Assembly: GCF_011317445.1 (NCBI RefSeq) | Contig: NZ_JAAAPL010000001.1 | Coordinates: 2,189,001-2,253,000 of the forward strand | Length of the DNA: 64,000 nucleotides | Source: Chelativorans multitrophicus | GTDB lineage: Bacteria; Pseudomonadota; Alphaproteobacteria; Rhizobiales; Rhizobiaceae | Direction of reading: 5' to 3' | Shown: positions 26,636-36,000 of the stretch, in pieces | Layout of the letters: every line of letters begins with the position of its first letter | Position numbering within the stretch: the first letter of the stretch is position 1 | Notes under the pieces: generated by a model | The model's input: the letters and a program-made list of their open reading frames with translations, nothing else | The model's database searches: none | What the model was told of the DNA's origin: nothing | Program-made: the position numbers and the translations under genes

Positions 26636-26770
26636 CCGCTTTCGCCGCGTCGAGGTCTGCATCCGCGAAAACGATATGGGGCGACTTGCCGCCAGCTCGA
26701 GCGCGACGGGGATCAGCCGCTCGGCGGCAGTCTTGGCGAAAGATGCCTTGGCGCTGTTGAACACCGATGC
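26636..26770 (-). pseudogene. Aldehyde dehydrogenase relic (frameshifted fragment)
   Basis: Reading the minus strand, AKTAAERLIPVALEL (from about 26745 to 26693) runs into a one-base deletion near 26690-26697, after which the next frame gives GGKSPHIVFADADLDAA (down to about 26640). Together these are the hallmark ALDH segment around the catalytic glutamate. Nothing else of the enzyme remains; the flanks are the LysR gene and the DJ-1/PfpI gene. It is therefore a decayed piece of about 45 codons, not a working gene, within the 304-base gap at 26604-26907. Confidence 0.7.
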
Positions 26771-26907
26771 CGGGCCTTATGCGTCACTGGTGGGAACTAC
26801 AATCGATTTGTCATTTCTGCCATATATTCGGACTGCTAGATTCCTGCGAAATCAGCGAGGCAGCGCCAACTCACGGCCTATCCAATGCTCTCACTGGAGA
26901 ATTAGCC

Positions 26908-28044
26908 ATGTCGAAGTCCATCTTTGTCTGGGGTGGTGTCGCGGTCGTCCTGCTTGGGCTGGCCGGCTTTGGCGCCTGGGTTTTCAGTCTGCCTTCCGCT
27001 ACCGCCGCCGCGGAGGCTCCGCCTGTGCCGCAGGAAGAGACGGAAGCCATGCTCGCCGCACTACGGCACGAAGGGGAAGACCGTCCCGTTGTTGCGGTCA
27101 TCGGGCTCAACGACGCCACTGAGACCAATGACTATATAACGACAACCGGCATTCTGAGGCGTGCCAACATCGCCGATGTGGTGATGCTGGCAACCGGACC
27201 GGGCCCAGTCCAGCTCTATCCCGCGCTTCGGGTGGAGCCGGACGCAACCATCGCAGAGTTCGACGCTGAGCATCCCGAAGGGGCTGACTATGTCATCGTT
27301 CCGGCGATGAGCCGCGATGACGAGCCGGTGGTGCTTGCCTGGCTGCAGGACCAGTCCCGCAAAGGGGCAAAGATCCTCGGGGTATGCGCAGGGGCAAAAG
27401 TGGTCGGCGCGGCCGGCCTGCTCGACGGCAAGCGTGCGACAACCCACTGGTATTACCGCGGAGAGCTGCTCAAACGCAGCCCAACCATCGATTATGTCGC
27501 CGACCGGCGCATGGTGGCCGATGGAAATGTCGTGACCACGACGGGCATCACCGCCGCCATGCCGATGATGCTGACGCTGATCGAAGCACTCGCCGGGCAC
27601 GAGAAGGCTGAAACGGTCGCCCATGATCTCGGTGTCAACTCCTGGGATATGCGTCATGCGAGCGATGCGTTCAAACTGACCCGCCCTTTCGCGACCACGG
27701 TTTTGGCCAACAGGGCTTCGTTCTGGATCCACGACATCTGGGGTATTGAGCTTCAGCCCGGCATGGACGAGGTGTCCCTCGCTCTTGTTGCCGATGCCTG
27801 GTCGCGCACCTACCGATCGGGCGCGGTCACATTTGCAGAGTCTACATCCGCCATCACAACGGTCAACGGTGTTCGCGTCCTGCCGGATCGTGCCGGCGAC
27901 GACTGGCCGGAGGATCGTCGCATCTCGATCTTCCCCGACCAGCCAGCTGCAGAAGCACTGGAGCGCACACTCGATACGATCACCAACCGCTACGGCGAAC
28001 GCACGGCGAATGTCGTGGCAATGCAGCTCGAATACCCGCGCTAG
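26908..28044 (+). CDS. Membrane-anchored DJ-1/PfpI-family protein
   Basis: This is a 378-residue protein. ATG 26908 is preceded by TGGAGA and opens with one transmembrane or uncleaved signal segment (about residues 5-28). A DJ-1/PfpI (class I glutamine amidotransferase-like) domain follows, with the nucleophile-elbow cysteine in GVCAGA and ATTHWYYRGEL after it, then a C-terminal extension of about 150 residues. Family members include chaperones/glyoxalases and the sensor part of AraC-type regulators; here no AraC helix-turn-helix is present. Periplasmic orientation is likely. No operon partner is evident. Function unknown. Confidence 0.82.
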   Translation: MSKSIFVWGGVAVVLLGLAGFGAWVFSLPSATAAAEAPPVPQEETEAMLAALRHEGEDRPVVAVIGLNDATETNDYITTTGILRRANIADVVMLATGPGPVQLYPALRVEPDATIAEFDAEHPEGADYVIVPAMSRDDEPVVLAWLQDQSRKGAKILGVCAGAKVVGAAGLLDGKRATTHWYYRGELLKRSPTIDYVADRRMVADGNVVTTTGITAAMPMMLTLIEALAGHEKAETVAHDLGVNSWDMRHASDAFKLTRPFATTVLANRASFWIHDIWGIELQPGMDEVSLALVADAWSRTYRSGAVTFAESTSAITTVNGVRVLPDRAGDDWPEDRRISIFPDQPAAEALERTLDTITNRYGERTANVVAMQLEYPR

Positions 28045-28250
28045 ACAGATCCGATCGACTTAACGTCGGGGGAAGAGACATTGTGCGCCATTGGCACAGA
28101 AGGCGCTCGTTGCTGCGCATTACCACGCTATCATGGTTCGTACTTTTCATGGAGCCGCATTAGCCCTGCTGCGTCGGCGGAAGAACTTGGCAATAACCAT
28201 TGAATGCTGATTGCTGGCTCTTCGCCGACGCGACGCAGTGTAAGTTTCGC

Positions 28251-29219
28251 TTAGTGACTGAAATGAGCTGACACAAAGCGCCCGATGCTGTCGATCGAGT
28301 CTTTGGCTTCAGGAAGAAGTTGAGGGTAAAGCTGCCACTGATGCGTCACGTGCGGCCAGACTTCCAGCGTCACGGAAACGTCGGCCGTCGCAGCGTTTCG
28401 GGCAATGGAGAGCGTATCGTCCAGAAGGAGCTCACCCGCACCCACCTGCATGAAGATCGGGGGCAAATCGGTTAGCTGCGCATTGATTGGAGATGCATCG
28501 GGACTGGCCGGATCCTTCCCTGCCATATACGTCTCGGTAACCTTCAAAATACCGTTGCGGGTGAGGAGTTTGTCGCGGGAGGCATTTTCTTCCGCCGATT
28601 GCCCCGTCGCGTTCAAATCCGCAATCGGGCTTAACATAACCAAGGATGCCGGACGCCCCATTCCGCGATCCCTCAAATACAGGGCAGCTTCGAGGACAAT
28701 GTTGCCTCCCGCGGAATCGCCTGCGATCGAAATTCTTTCAGGTTCGTAGCCTTGCTCGACAAGCCATGAGAAGCTGATGACCGCATCCTGGATCTGGGAG
28801 GGATAAACATGTTCGGGCATACGGCGGTAATCGATTGCCACCACGTCCGTCGCCGCGCTCTTTGCCAGCGCCTCCCCCAGATATTTATGCGTTTCACTGG
28901 AACCGCTGTAGAATCCGCCACCATGTATGTACAATATGACATTCGCCGATCTCTCCTTCTTGTCGGAGTGATAGATCCACAAACCCGGAACGCCATTGGC
29001 CTCGATGGGCTCAGAGGCCGCGTCGAATGTCTGGCCAAGTGACTCAATAAACGTTGCGAAGGCTTCCCTCCCTTCAAGATAGCCGTTGGCGGATTTTCCT
29101 GCCGCGCTCCTCATCGAGTCGATCTGCTCCATTGAACTGGTGGACGGGCCTGCATATGCGGGCAAATGGGAATATGCCAGAAGCGCAAAAGTGATTTTGG
29201 CAAGTAGTAATCTTGTCAT
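28251..29219 (-). CDS. Secreted alpha/beta hydrolase (hormone-sensitive-lipase-type esterase)
   Basis: This is a 322-residue esterase. ATG 29219 has GAGGGGGAG upstream and begins a signal peptide cleaved near AYA-GP (residue 23). HSL-family features are YIHGGGFYSGS (oxyanion hole), GDSAGGN (nucleophile serine), a C-terminal aspartate region and HVTHQW for the catalytic histidine. It should hydrolyse short-chain or aromatic esters outside the cytoplasm. It stands alone on the minus strand; an imperfect inverted repeat lies downstream near 28170-28240. Possibly it releases acids for the neighbouring pathways (inference). Confidence 0.9.
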   Translation of the reverse strand: MTRLLLAKITFALLAYSHLPAYAGPSTSSMEQIDSMRSAAGKSANGYLEGREAFATFIESLGQTFDAASEPIEANGVPGLWIYHSDKKERSANVILYIHGGGFYSGSSETHKYLGEALAKSAATDVVAIDYRRMPEHVYPSQIQDAVISFSWLVEQGYEPERISIAGDSAGGNIVLEAALYLRDRGMGRPASLVMLSPIADLNATGQSAEENASRDKLLTRNGILKVTETYMAGKDPASPDASPINAQLTDLPPIFMQVGAGELLLDDTLSIARNAATADVSVTLEVWPHVTHQWQLYPQLLPEAKDSIDSIGRFVSAHFSH

Positions 29220-29376
29220 TGTAAACTCCCCCTCTATGTTCGATACGCGTCCTGCGACGCAGCCCAATTAAGTGCGCGACAATGCCCAGCACCATCGTTG
29301 CCCCCTCCCCCACGAGTTGCTTGAAACGCTGTCATCGCGGGGTGCGGCGAGCCCGCGGGGTTCGGGATAAACTGAC

Positions 29377-30834
29377 TTAAGCCGCGCTAACCTCCCGGTC
29401 CCAGCCTTCTTCCATAACAGCCTTGCGCAGCGCGAACGATGCCCGGTAGCGCATGTCGCCCGTCATAGTCATTAACTGATCGAGAACCGCTAGAATGCGC
29501 GCGAGGCCGATGTCGCGAGCCCATTCGATCGGTCCGCGTGGATAGTTCACGCCGAACCGCATGGCCAAATCGATACTCTCTTCGTCAGCGACACCTTGCA
29601 ACACCGCCTCGAAGGCTTCATTTGCAATCAGTGCTAGCGTCCGCATAACGACCAGCCCCGGCCGATCCGGCAACTCAGTAGCGCTGTAACCTTGCCCAGC
29701 AAGCGTTGCCACCAGCGCCGCGCGAACACCATTCGGCACATCAGGCGAGGTCGCAAAGCCTACGCGTCCCTTCTCGGGCGCCTCCGCGCAAAGGTCCAGT
29801 ATTATCGCTGGACGCCCTTCCTCTTGTGCACGTTGCATCGCGGTTCGCCCATCGGTTAGGGCGATCAACACATCCTGGCGCCACTGCTCGCCGCCAAGAT
29901 CCAGCGGCGCCCAGCTTGACGTGGCGGAACGGGCCAACGTGGCCGGAGTGACGTCCGGCCCATCGCCGGCATAGGAGTAGAAACCATGCCCGGTTTTCCT
30001 TCCGAACCGCCCGGCATCAACAAGCTCGCGCTGCATGAGAGAGGGGCGGAAGCGAGGCTCGTAGTGATATGCTTCGAAAACAGAGGTACTGACGGCATAA
30101 TTTATGTCATTGCCGATGAGATCCATCAGCTGAAATGCCCCCATCCGAAAGCCACCACCTTCTCGCATGAGAGCGTCGAGCGTAGCAATGTCGGCCATCC
30201 CCTCCTCAGCCAGACGCAGAGGCTCACCATAGAAAGCCCGCGCGACCCTGTTGACGATGAAGCCAGGCGTGGATTTCACATGGACCGCCGTCTTGCCCCA
30301 TGCCCTTGCGGTGGCATGAGTGATCTGGGCGACCTCGGGCGAGGTGGCCAGTCCCGAGACGACCTCGACAAGTTTCATAATGGGCGCCGGGTTGAAAAAA
30401 TGCATGCCCACCAAACGCTCCGGGCGTTTAAGTGCGGCGCCAATCGCGGTGATCGAGATCGAGGAGGTATTGGTGGCCAGGATAGCATCCTCCGCAAGGA
30501 TGGCTTCAAGCTGGGCAAAGACTTTCTGCTTGACGTCCAGGCGTTCGACAATCGCTTCGACCGTCAGCGCGGCAGGCGCCAGATCCTCCAATTTTTCAGC
30601 GATGGTGATCCTGCCGATGATCTCCTCGGCACGCTTCTGTTCCATTTTGCCGCGCTTGACCAGTGTGGCTAGTTCTTTGGCGGTGCGCTCAAGGCCTGAC
30701 GCGGCGGCTCCGCTCGCGACATCGAACAGCAGCACCTTGTGCCCGGCAGCCGCCGCAACCTGCGCGATGCCCGCGCCCATGGTGCCCGCACCGATGACGC
30801 CAATGCTGCAAGTATTAGGAATTTCCGTCATCAT
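29377..30834 (-). CDS. 3-hydroxyacyl-CoA dehydrogenase, copy 1
   Basis: This 485-residue protein has the NAD-binding IGAGTMGAGIAQVAAAAG near residue 13, catalytic-region motifs MHFFNPAPIMKLVEVV (His) and STPGFIVNRVARAF (Asn), and two C-terminal 3HCDH domains, like PaaH/FadB2-type enzymes. It oxidises a 3-hydroxyacyl-CoA to the 3-oxo form in beta-oxidation. It is the last gene of the minus-strand cyclohexanecarboxylate-type operon, 7 bases after the MDR gene. A role in beta-oxidation of pimeloyl-CoA-like products is inferred from context. Confidence 0.92.
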   Translation of the reverse strand: MMTEIPNTCSIGVIGAGTMGAGIAQVAAAAGHKVLLFDVASGAAASGLERTAKELATLVKRGKMEQKRAEEIIGRITIAEKLEDLAPAALTVEAIVERLDVKQKVFAQLEAILAEDAILATNTSSISITAIGAALKRPERLVGMHFFNPAPIMKLVEVVSGLATSPEVAQITHATARAWGKTAVHVKSTPGFIVNRVARAFYGEPLRLAEEGMADIATLDALMREGGGFRMGAFQLMDLIGNDINYAVSTSVFEAYHYEPRFRPSLMQRELVDAGRFGRKTGHGFYSYAGDGPDVTPATLARSATSSWAPLDLGGEQWRQDVLIALTDGRTAMQRAQEEGRPAIILDLCAEAPEKGRVGFATSPDVPNGVRAALVATLAGQGYSATELPDRPGLVVMRTLALIANEAFEAVLQGVADEESIDLAMRFGVNYPRGPIEWARDIGLARILAVLDQLMTMTGDMRYRASFALRKAVMEEGWDREVSAA

Positions 30835-30841
30835 TCTTCTT

Positions 30842-31849
30842 TCAATGAGTTTCCGGCAGTAGAATTATCTTTCCACGTGCATCGCCCATCGCGACTGCCT
30901 CAAACGCCTCGGCAGCGCGCGATAGCGGCAACCGGCGCGAAATTCGCGGCGAAAGCCGGCCGCTGCGCCACAGATCGAAGATCTTTGCCTGTGCGTCGCG
31001 AATGCCCTGCGGATCGCGAGCCTGGTAATCGGTCCACTGCATGCCGCAGACGCTGATGCCCTTGATCAACAGATAATTGCCCTTGAATGAAGGGATGTCG
31101 CCCGAAGCAAAGCCCACCACCACGAGCCGGCCGTGCCATGCAAGCGTGCGTAACGCTGCTTCGCCCACACTTCCGCCGACCGGATCGATCACCACATCAA
31201 CACCGGCTCCGCCCGTCACCGATCTTACGCCGTGGCGCAGGACCTCTTTGAGTTCTCCTTGCCTTGTGTCGATCACATGATCGGCACCCATCTCCCTGGC
31301 TATTTCCGTGCCTTCCTTGCCTCGCGTCGCAGCAATCACACAGCTTGCGCCCAAGGCGCGGGCAAGTTGGATAGCGGCCATTCCGATTCCACCGGTCGCC
31401 CCTAGCACCAGAACGCTCTCACCGGGTTGCAGCAACGCGCGCCGCGTCAGCGCCGCATGAGCCGTCTGATAGGCAAGGCCGAGTGCGGCCCCGATGTCGC
31501 TGGGCACGTCTTCTGGTGCAATGAAGCAAAAGCGAGCAGGCACGCGCGCTTTCTCTGCATGGGTTCCCGCATGGGCGCCATCGGGCAGAGCGAGCACTCT
31601 TTGGCCCAAGACGAAATCTGCCACTTCCGGTCCGACAGCGGATACGCGGCCAATCGCGCCAAGGCCCGGAATGAACGGACGCGGAGCGCGCACCTGATAC
31701 ATTCCTTCGATCTGAAGGATATCGGGAAAATTTACATCGGAGGCTTCGATGTCGATCACAAGCTCGCCAGTCCCTGGCACAGGGTCGGGCATCTGCTCGA
31801 CTAGAACGTGCCTGAACGGTGCGAATTCGTGGCTGACGACCGCTTTCAT
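30842..31849 (-). CDS. NADPH:quinone oxidoreductase-like MDR enzyme
   Basis: This 335-residue zinc-independent MDR protein has a GroES-like domain with VNFPDILQIEGMYQ, the nucleotide-binding VLGATGGIGMAAIQLA and a C-terminal GKIILLPE. The QOR branch reduces quinones or acyl-CoA/enoyl double bonds. The ATGA overlap with the upstream 3-hydroxyacyl-CoA dehydrogenase shows co-translation, so its substrate is probably a CoA thioester (enoyl-CoA reduction) or related compound. That reaction is inference. Confidence 0.9.
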   Translation of the reverse strand: MKAVVSHEFAPFRHVLVEQMPDPVPGTGELVIDIEASDVNFPDILQIEGMYQVRAPRPFIPGLGAIGRVSAVGPEVADFVLGQRVLALPDGAHAGTHAEKARVPARFCFIAPEDVPSDIGAALGLAYQTAHAALTRRALLQPGESVLVLGATGGIGMAAIQLARALGASCVIAATRGKEGTEIAREMGADHVIDTRQGELKEVLRHGVRSVTGGAGVDVVIDPVGGSVGEAALRTLAWHGRLVVVGFASGDIPSFKGNYLLIKGISVCGMQWTDYQARDPQGIRDAQAKIFDLWRSGRLSPRISRRLPLSRAAEAFEAVAMGDARGKIILLPETH

Positions 31850-33366
31850 ACGGGGCCTCGTTGTGCCGCGCGATCGGCAGCGACCACGGCGCGCCGCGCC
31901 GGCGCATATGCCGGAAGCCCCGTCAGCCGGTAGATCTCTCCGCTCACGGCACAGTGATAGGCCAGTCCTCCTCGGGTCACACGTTCGATCGGGCCCTCGG
32001 GATATCCCAGGCCCAGGCGGCAGGTCATGTCCATGTCCTCGGCCGTTGCCAGCCCCTCGTCGAGAAGGCGCAGAGCGTCGTTGTATTTCGGCCGAACGAG
32101 ACGGTCGACGATGCGGCCCGGCTGATCTGCGCAGATCACCACATCGAAACCCGCATCCTCGAAGATCGCGCGGGCAGCCATGATCGCTTCGGCATCCGTG
32201 CGGGGCTGGCGGACCAGCTCAACCAAATTTGTCGGCGCGTCCCCGCCGTTACGATAACGCGCGAAGCCAAGCACATTTGATCCTTCGCGCCCCGAATTCT
32301 CACCGGTATGAAAGCCAAGGCATTCGCTGCCCAACTCAACGAGTACCGCCTTCCGCCCGGAATCTTCCTGATAAGCGCCGCCAAGACAAACAAGCACCTC
32401 GCCACCATCTACAGCTCTTGAGAGGAACGCATCATCGCCCTTGGGAAAGGACCGGCTCTCACCTGCTGCCATGGCCTCGAAAGAGGGTACTCGGCTGGCG
32501 CGCTTGGGCTCATATCCCGTCAGCAGGCCCTTGCCGGATTTATTTCCCAGAACACCAGCGGCAACCATGCGGCGCAGTATCGGCGGAACAGAGGCGCGTT
32601 TGTCCAGCGTGATCGGATAGAACGCCTCGCCCAGCCGGACCTGTGTATCAAGTCCGATCAGGTCCAGCAGCGTGCAGGGCCCCATTTTATAGCCAAGACC
32701 CGAGCGTATCGCCAGGTCGATATCCTCAGCTGTGGCAAGTCCAGCCTCTATGGCGCGCAACACGTCGTTATTGAACGGAACCAGAAGCGCGTTGAGGATG
32801 AAGCCTGGCTTATCCTGCGTCTCGACCGGCAATTGCCCCGCCGCCTTCGTCCACGCAAGGGCGGCGGAAAAGACGCCGTCGGAAGTGTTGATGCCGCGTG
32901 ACATCTCGACCAGTTTCATCAGCTGAGCGGGCAGGCAAAAATGCGTTCCCACCACGCGGTCCTCACGGCCGCAGCCCGACGCGATCTGTGTGATTGAGAG
33001 AGTCGAAGTGTTGGAGGCCAGTATGGTCTCGGGCTTACAGATCTCGTTCAGACTGCGGAACAGCTGCTGCTTAGCCTCGAGGTTTTCGAAGATCGCCTCG
33101 ATGATCAGGTCGCAATCAGCCAAATCCTTCAGATTGGTCGAAGTCGTCATCCGGGATAAAGCATTGTCGCAATCGTCCGGGCTCATCCGGCCCTTTTCCA
33201 CCGATTTGCGAAAAAAATCCTCAGCAGCGCCGATGCTACGTCTCAACGCTTCGCCATTCTGGTCGAAACAGATTGTCTGAAAACCGGCTCGGGCAGCCAC
33301 CATCGCTATACCCGCCCCCATGGTTCCGCCTGCGCCGCAGATGGCAACCTTCTTGATCTCGGTCAT
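31846..33366 (-). CDS. 3-hydroxyacyl-CoA dehydrogenase, divergent copy 2
   Basis: This is a 506-residue protein from the ATG at 33366, which overlaps the acyl-CoA dehydrogenase stop by ATGA. It has a Rossmann domain, an EAIFENLEAKQ helix and two 3HCDH C-terminal domains like copy 1, but two key segments differ. The glycine loop reads GAGGTMGAG, one glycine longer than GAGTMGAG, and the catalytic-histidine segment reads THFCLPAQLMKL instead of HFFNPAPIMKL. The histidine is kept but FNP is lost. It may act on an unusual hydroxyacyl-CoA, perhaps a ring-derived one. It overlaps the downstream MDR gene by ATGA. Confidence 0.88.
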   Translation of the reverse strand: MTEIKKVAICGAGGTMGAGIAMVAARAGFQTICFDQNGEALRRSIGAAEDFFRKSVEKGRMSPDDCDNALSRMTTSTNLKDLADCDLIIEAIFENLEAKQQLFRSLNEICKPETILASNTSTLSITQIASGCGREDRVVGTHFCLPAQLMKLVEMSRGINTSDGVFSAALAWTKAAGQLPVETQDKPGFILNALLVPFNNDVLRAIEAGLATAEDIDLAIRSGLGYKMGPCTLLDLIGLDTQVRLGEAFYPITLDKRASVPPILRRMVAAGVLGNKSGKGLLTGYEPKRASRVPSFEAMAAGESRSFPKGDDAFLSRAVDGGEVLVCLGGAYQEDSGRKAVLVELGSECLGFHTGENSGREGSNVLGFARYRNGGDAPTNLVELVRQPRTDAEAIMAARAIFEDAGFDVVICADQPGRIVDRLVRPKYNDALRLLDEGLATAEDMDMTCRLGLGYPEGPIERVTRGGLAYHCAVSGEIYRLTGLPAYAPARRAVVAADRAAQRGPV

Positions 33367-34529
33367 TTTGTTCTGAAGCTCCGTCCGATGAGTTGGCGGT
33401 GAATCTGGTTCGTGCCTTCCCAGATCTGGGTGATCTTGGCATCGCGCATCAGCCGCTCGGCGCGGTAATCGCGGCAATAGCCGTATCCGCCGTGCATCTG
33501 CACGCATTCGATGGCCATCTTCATTGCGAGATCGGACGCGCGCAACTTGGCAACAGATGCGGCCAAGCCGATGTCGGAAACCTTCGAATCCACAAGCGAG
33601 GCGACGTGGTCTATCCAGGTTTCCAGCATGGCAAGTTCGCATGCAAGATCAGCAAGCGTAAATTGATTTCCCTGGAAATCCAGTATCTTGCGCCCGCTTT
33701 GCACTCTATCGTTCCCATAAGAGACCATGTCTCGAAAAGCGGCGCGGGCGATGCCGCGCGCATGTGCCGCGACCGACGGTCGAGAATGGTTGAGCGAGGC
33801 CAGCAGGATGGACAGGCCATCGCCTGGCTCTTTGAGAAGATTGGCCCTCGGAACACGAACATTGTCGAAGGAGAGCGTGCAGGTGGACGAAGCGTTGTGC
33901 CCCATCTTCCGCTCCTTCGAAACCACCTCAAAGCCCTCGGCGCCCTTCTCAAGGATAAGCGCGGAAATGGCTTTCTTTGGGTCCTCGATCTGGCTCCACT
34001 TACCAAACAGGAGGTAGAGATCGGCGACGTCGCCATTCGAGATGAAGATCTTCGAACCGTTGACAACGATCTCGTCGCCGTCGGGAGAAAAGCTGGTCTT
34101 CATGGAGGTGGCGTCCGAACCGGCGCTTGGCTCGGTAATCGCCAGCGCGCCCAATCCCCCCGCGGCGATCCGCGGGAGCAGACGTTCGCGCTGCGCATCA
34201 TCGCCGAACTCGACCAGCGGCTTCATCCCGTGGAAATTGGTAGCATAAATGATGCCTGTCGACGCACAGGCCTCGGAAATTATGGAGACGATCTCAAGGT
34301 AGAGAGCGTAAGACATCGGCATCCCGCCATAAGCCTCGGGCAGGAAAATCGTATTCAATCCGAGCTCGTTGATTGCCTCCACGTTTGCCCAGGGAAAATC
34401 GCCGCTCTCGTCGTAGGCAGCGGCGTTCGGGCGGATCACCTTCTCTACCATGCGCTCGACCTGGTCGATGACGGCGCGTTCGTCGTCGTTCCATTTGCGG
34501 GCGGCGTTTATCTGCTCGAGTAGTTGCAT
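33363..34529 (-). CDS. Acyl-CoA dehydrogenase (AliB-like candidate)
   Basis: This 388-residue FAD enzyme shows ALAITEPSAGSDATS and WS...EDPKKA (FAD/substrate loops), and QMHGGYGYCRDYRAERLMRDAKITQIWEGT shortened here to its key parts: QMHGGYG, ERLMRDAK and IWEGTNQ, the last carrying the usual catalytic glutamate. It introduces a 2,3-double bond into an acyl-CoA. Its ATG directly follows the TAG of the SDR gene. Beside a CoA ligase, hydratase, SDR and BadI-like hydrolase, the natural role is cyclohexanecarboxyl-CoA dehydrogenation to cyclohex-1-enecarboxyl-CoA. The assignment to AliB is by context. Confidence 0.93.
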   Translation of the reverse strand: MQLLEQINAARKWNDDERAVIDQVERMVEKVIRPNAAAYDESGDFPWANVEAINELGLNTIFLPEAYGGMPMSYALYLEIVSIISEACASTGIIYATNFHGMKPLVEFGDDAQRERLLPRIAAGGLGALAITEPSAGSDATSMKTSFSPDGDEIVVNGSKIFISNGDVADLYLLFGKWSQIEDPKKAISALILEKGAEGFEVVSKERKMGHNASSTCTLSFDNVRVPRANLLKEPGDGLSILLASLNHSRPSVAAHARGIARAAFRDMVSYGNDRVQSGRKILDFQGNQFTLADLACELAMLETWIDHVASLVDSKVSDIGLAASVAKLRASDLAMKMAIECVQMHGGYGYCRDYRAERLMRDAKITQIWEGTNQIHRQLIGRSFRTK

Positions 34530-35234
34530 CTAATGGTTTATCCCTTGCGCGCCATCGACATAGATAGTTTCACCCGTGAGAAACCCGATCTCCTCGTTGA
34601 ACAATGCCGCGACGAGCCGGGCAACGTCCTCCGGGTTGCCGGGCCCGCCGGTTGGAATTCGTCCTTCCATCCAGTTGCGCACCTTCGCGCGGGACAGATA
34701 TTCGCGGTTGAGATCGGTCTCGATATAGCCAGGCGCGACGTTTATCACGCGGATCCCATATTTGGCCCACTCCACCGCCTGTACCCGCGTCATCGCGGCA
34801 ACCGCGGCCTTCGAGGCGCAGTAGGCGAGGTTATCGGGAACGCCAAGCTTATCGAAGAAGGAGCCTATATTGACGATTGTACCGCCCGCGGCCCTCAGAT
34901 GGGGAAAAACCTCGCGCGCGGCGACCATCACCGCGGTGGTGTTGAGCGCGAAAGTCTTTTCGAAATCCCTTGTTGTCACCGTGGCGGCCGAGCCTGGAAT
35001 ATGGACGCCCGCATTATTGACGAGCCCCACGAGCGGACCTGACGCGCCGATTTCGGCGAAAGCGCGCCTTACCGCAGACTCGTCGGTCATGTCGCAGATG
35101 ACCTGCCTGCCCACATCCCCCTTGCCTGAGCGCGAAAGGCAGACCGGCAGGTAACCACGCCGCGCGAGCTCAGAGGCGACGGAAAGGCCGATCCCCTTGG
35201 ATGCGCCGGTGACGATGATCTGCCGATTATTCAT
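34530..35234 (-). CDS. Short-chain dehydrogenase (BadH-like candidate)
   Basis: This is a 234-residue SDR. ATG 35234 overlaps the 3' end of the enoyl-CoA hydratase gene by 8 bases and is followed at once by IVTGASKGIG. NNAGVH, the serine in VNIGSFF and YCASK complete the active site. The product fits 2-hydroxycyclohexanecarboxyl-CoA dehydrogenase (BadH), oxidising the ring hydroxyl to the 2-oxo compound before ring cleavage. Generic SDRs look alike, so the specific role rests on the operon order. Confidence 0.92.
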   Translation of the reverse strand: MNNRQIIVTGASKGIGLSVASELARRGYLPVCLSRSGKGDVGRQVICDMTDESAVRRAFAEIGASGPLVGLVNNAGVHIPGSAATVTTRDFEKTFALNTTAVMVAAREVFPHLRAAGGTIVNIGSFFDKLGVPDNLAYCASKAAVAAMTRVQAVEWAKYGIRVINVAPGYIETDLNREYLSRAKVRNWMEGRIPTGGPGNPEDVARLVAALFNEEIGFLTGETIYVDGAQGINH

Positions 35235-36000
35235 CCTTAAACTCCGCCTGGCGCTTTTCCTCGAAAGCCGCCATGCCTTCCTCCGCGTCAGCGGTGCGAT
35301 ATGCCAGCGTGGACAGCTCCGCTTCCATCTGAAGCCCGTCGGCAAGCGGCATTTCTGCGGCACGCTGCACCGCCCGGCGAGCAAGTTCCAGAGAGGGCAA
35401 GCTGAACCGCGTGAAGCGGCGGGCGAAGGCGACACCGGCTTCCCAAAGGTCCCCGTCGTTTACGACTTGGTGTATCAGCCCAATACGCTCGGCCTCTTCA
35501 GCCGCCACGGAGCGCCCGGTCATGATCATCTCGAGAGCCCGCGCCTCGCCCACGATGCGTGGTAGGCGTTGCGTTCCGCCATAGCCGGGGATGAGCCCTA
35601 ATTTGACCTCCGGCAGGCCGAACAGCGCGTTGGAGCTTGCAATGCGGAAAGTTGCCGCCAGGGCCAATTCAAGCCCGCCGCCGAAGGCATAGCCATTGAT
35701 CAGTGCCACCGAGGCGATCGGCAAACGGTCGAGCCGGGCGAAGGTCGCCTGGCCGGCTTCAGCGCCGCGTTTCTGCTCCGACAGGCTACGATGACGCAAT
35801 TCCTTAATGTCGGCGCCGGCGCAAAACGCCTTCTGGCCAGCCCCCGTTATGAAGAGCGCGCGCACATCTCGCCAACCGGCCACTTCGTCAAGCGCATCGG
35901 CGATATCCTTCAAAAGCGCGAAGGACAATGCATTCAAAGCCTCTGGGCGGTTCAGCGTAAGAAGCGCAAACTCTTCCTTTCGAACCAATGTGAGTGTCAT
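35227..36000 (-). CDS. Enoyl-CoA hydratase (BadK-like candidate)
   Basis: This 257-residue crotonase-fold enzyme has the oxyanion-hole segments AFCAGADIKEL and NGYAFGGGLELALAATFRI, and the catalytic-loop LPEVKLGLIPGYGGTQRLPR with its glutamates. Family role: addition of water to a 2,3-enoyl-CoA. In this operon it would hydrate cyclohex-1-enecarboxyl-CoA (BadK function). It overlaps the ligase stop by ATGA. Confidence 0.93.
   Translation of the reverse strand: MTLTLVRKEEFALLTLNRPEALNALSFALLKDIADALDEVAGWRDVRALFITGAGQKAFCAGADIKELRHRSLSEQKRGAEAGQATFARLDRLPIASVALINGYAFGGGLELALAATFRIASSNALFGLPEVKLGLIPGYGGTQRLPRIVGEARALEMIMTGRSVAAEEAERIGLIHQVVNDGDLWEAGVAFARRFTRFSLPSLELARRAVQRAAEMPLADGLQMEAELSTLAYRTADAEEGMAAFEEKRQAEFKDE

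Noticed and set aside
28170-28240. Inverted repeat CTGCGTCGGCG / CGCCGACGCGACGCAG as a terminator
   Set aside because: The arms match only after allowing a 4-base insertion and the loop is long; no T-run. Left unannotated.
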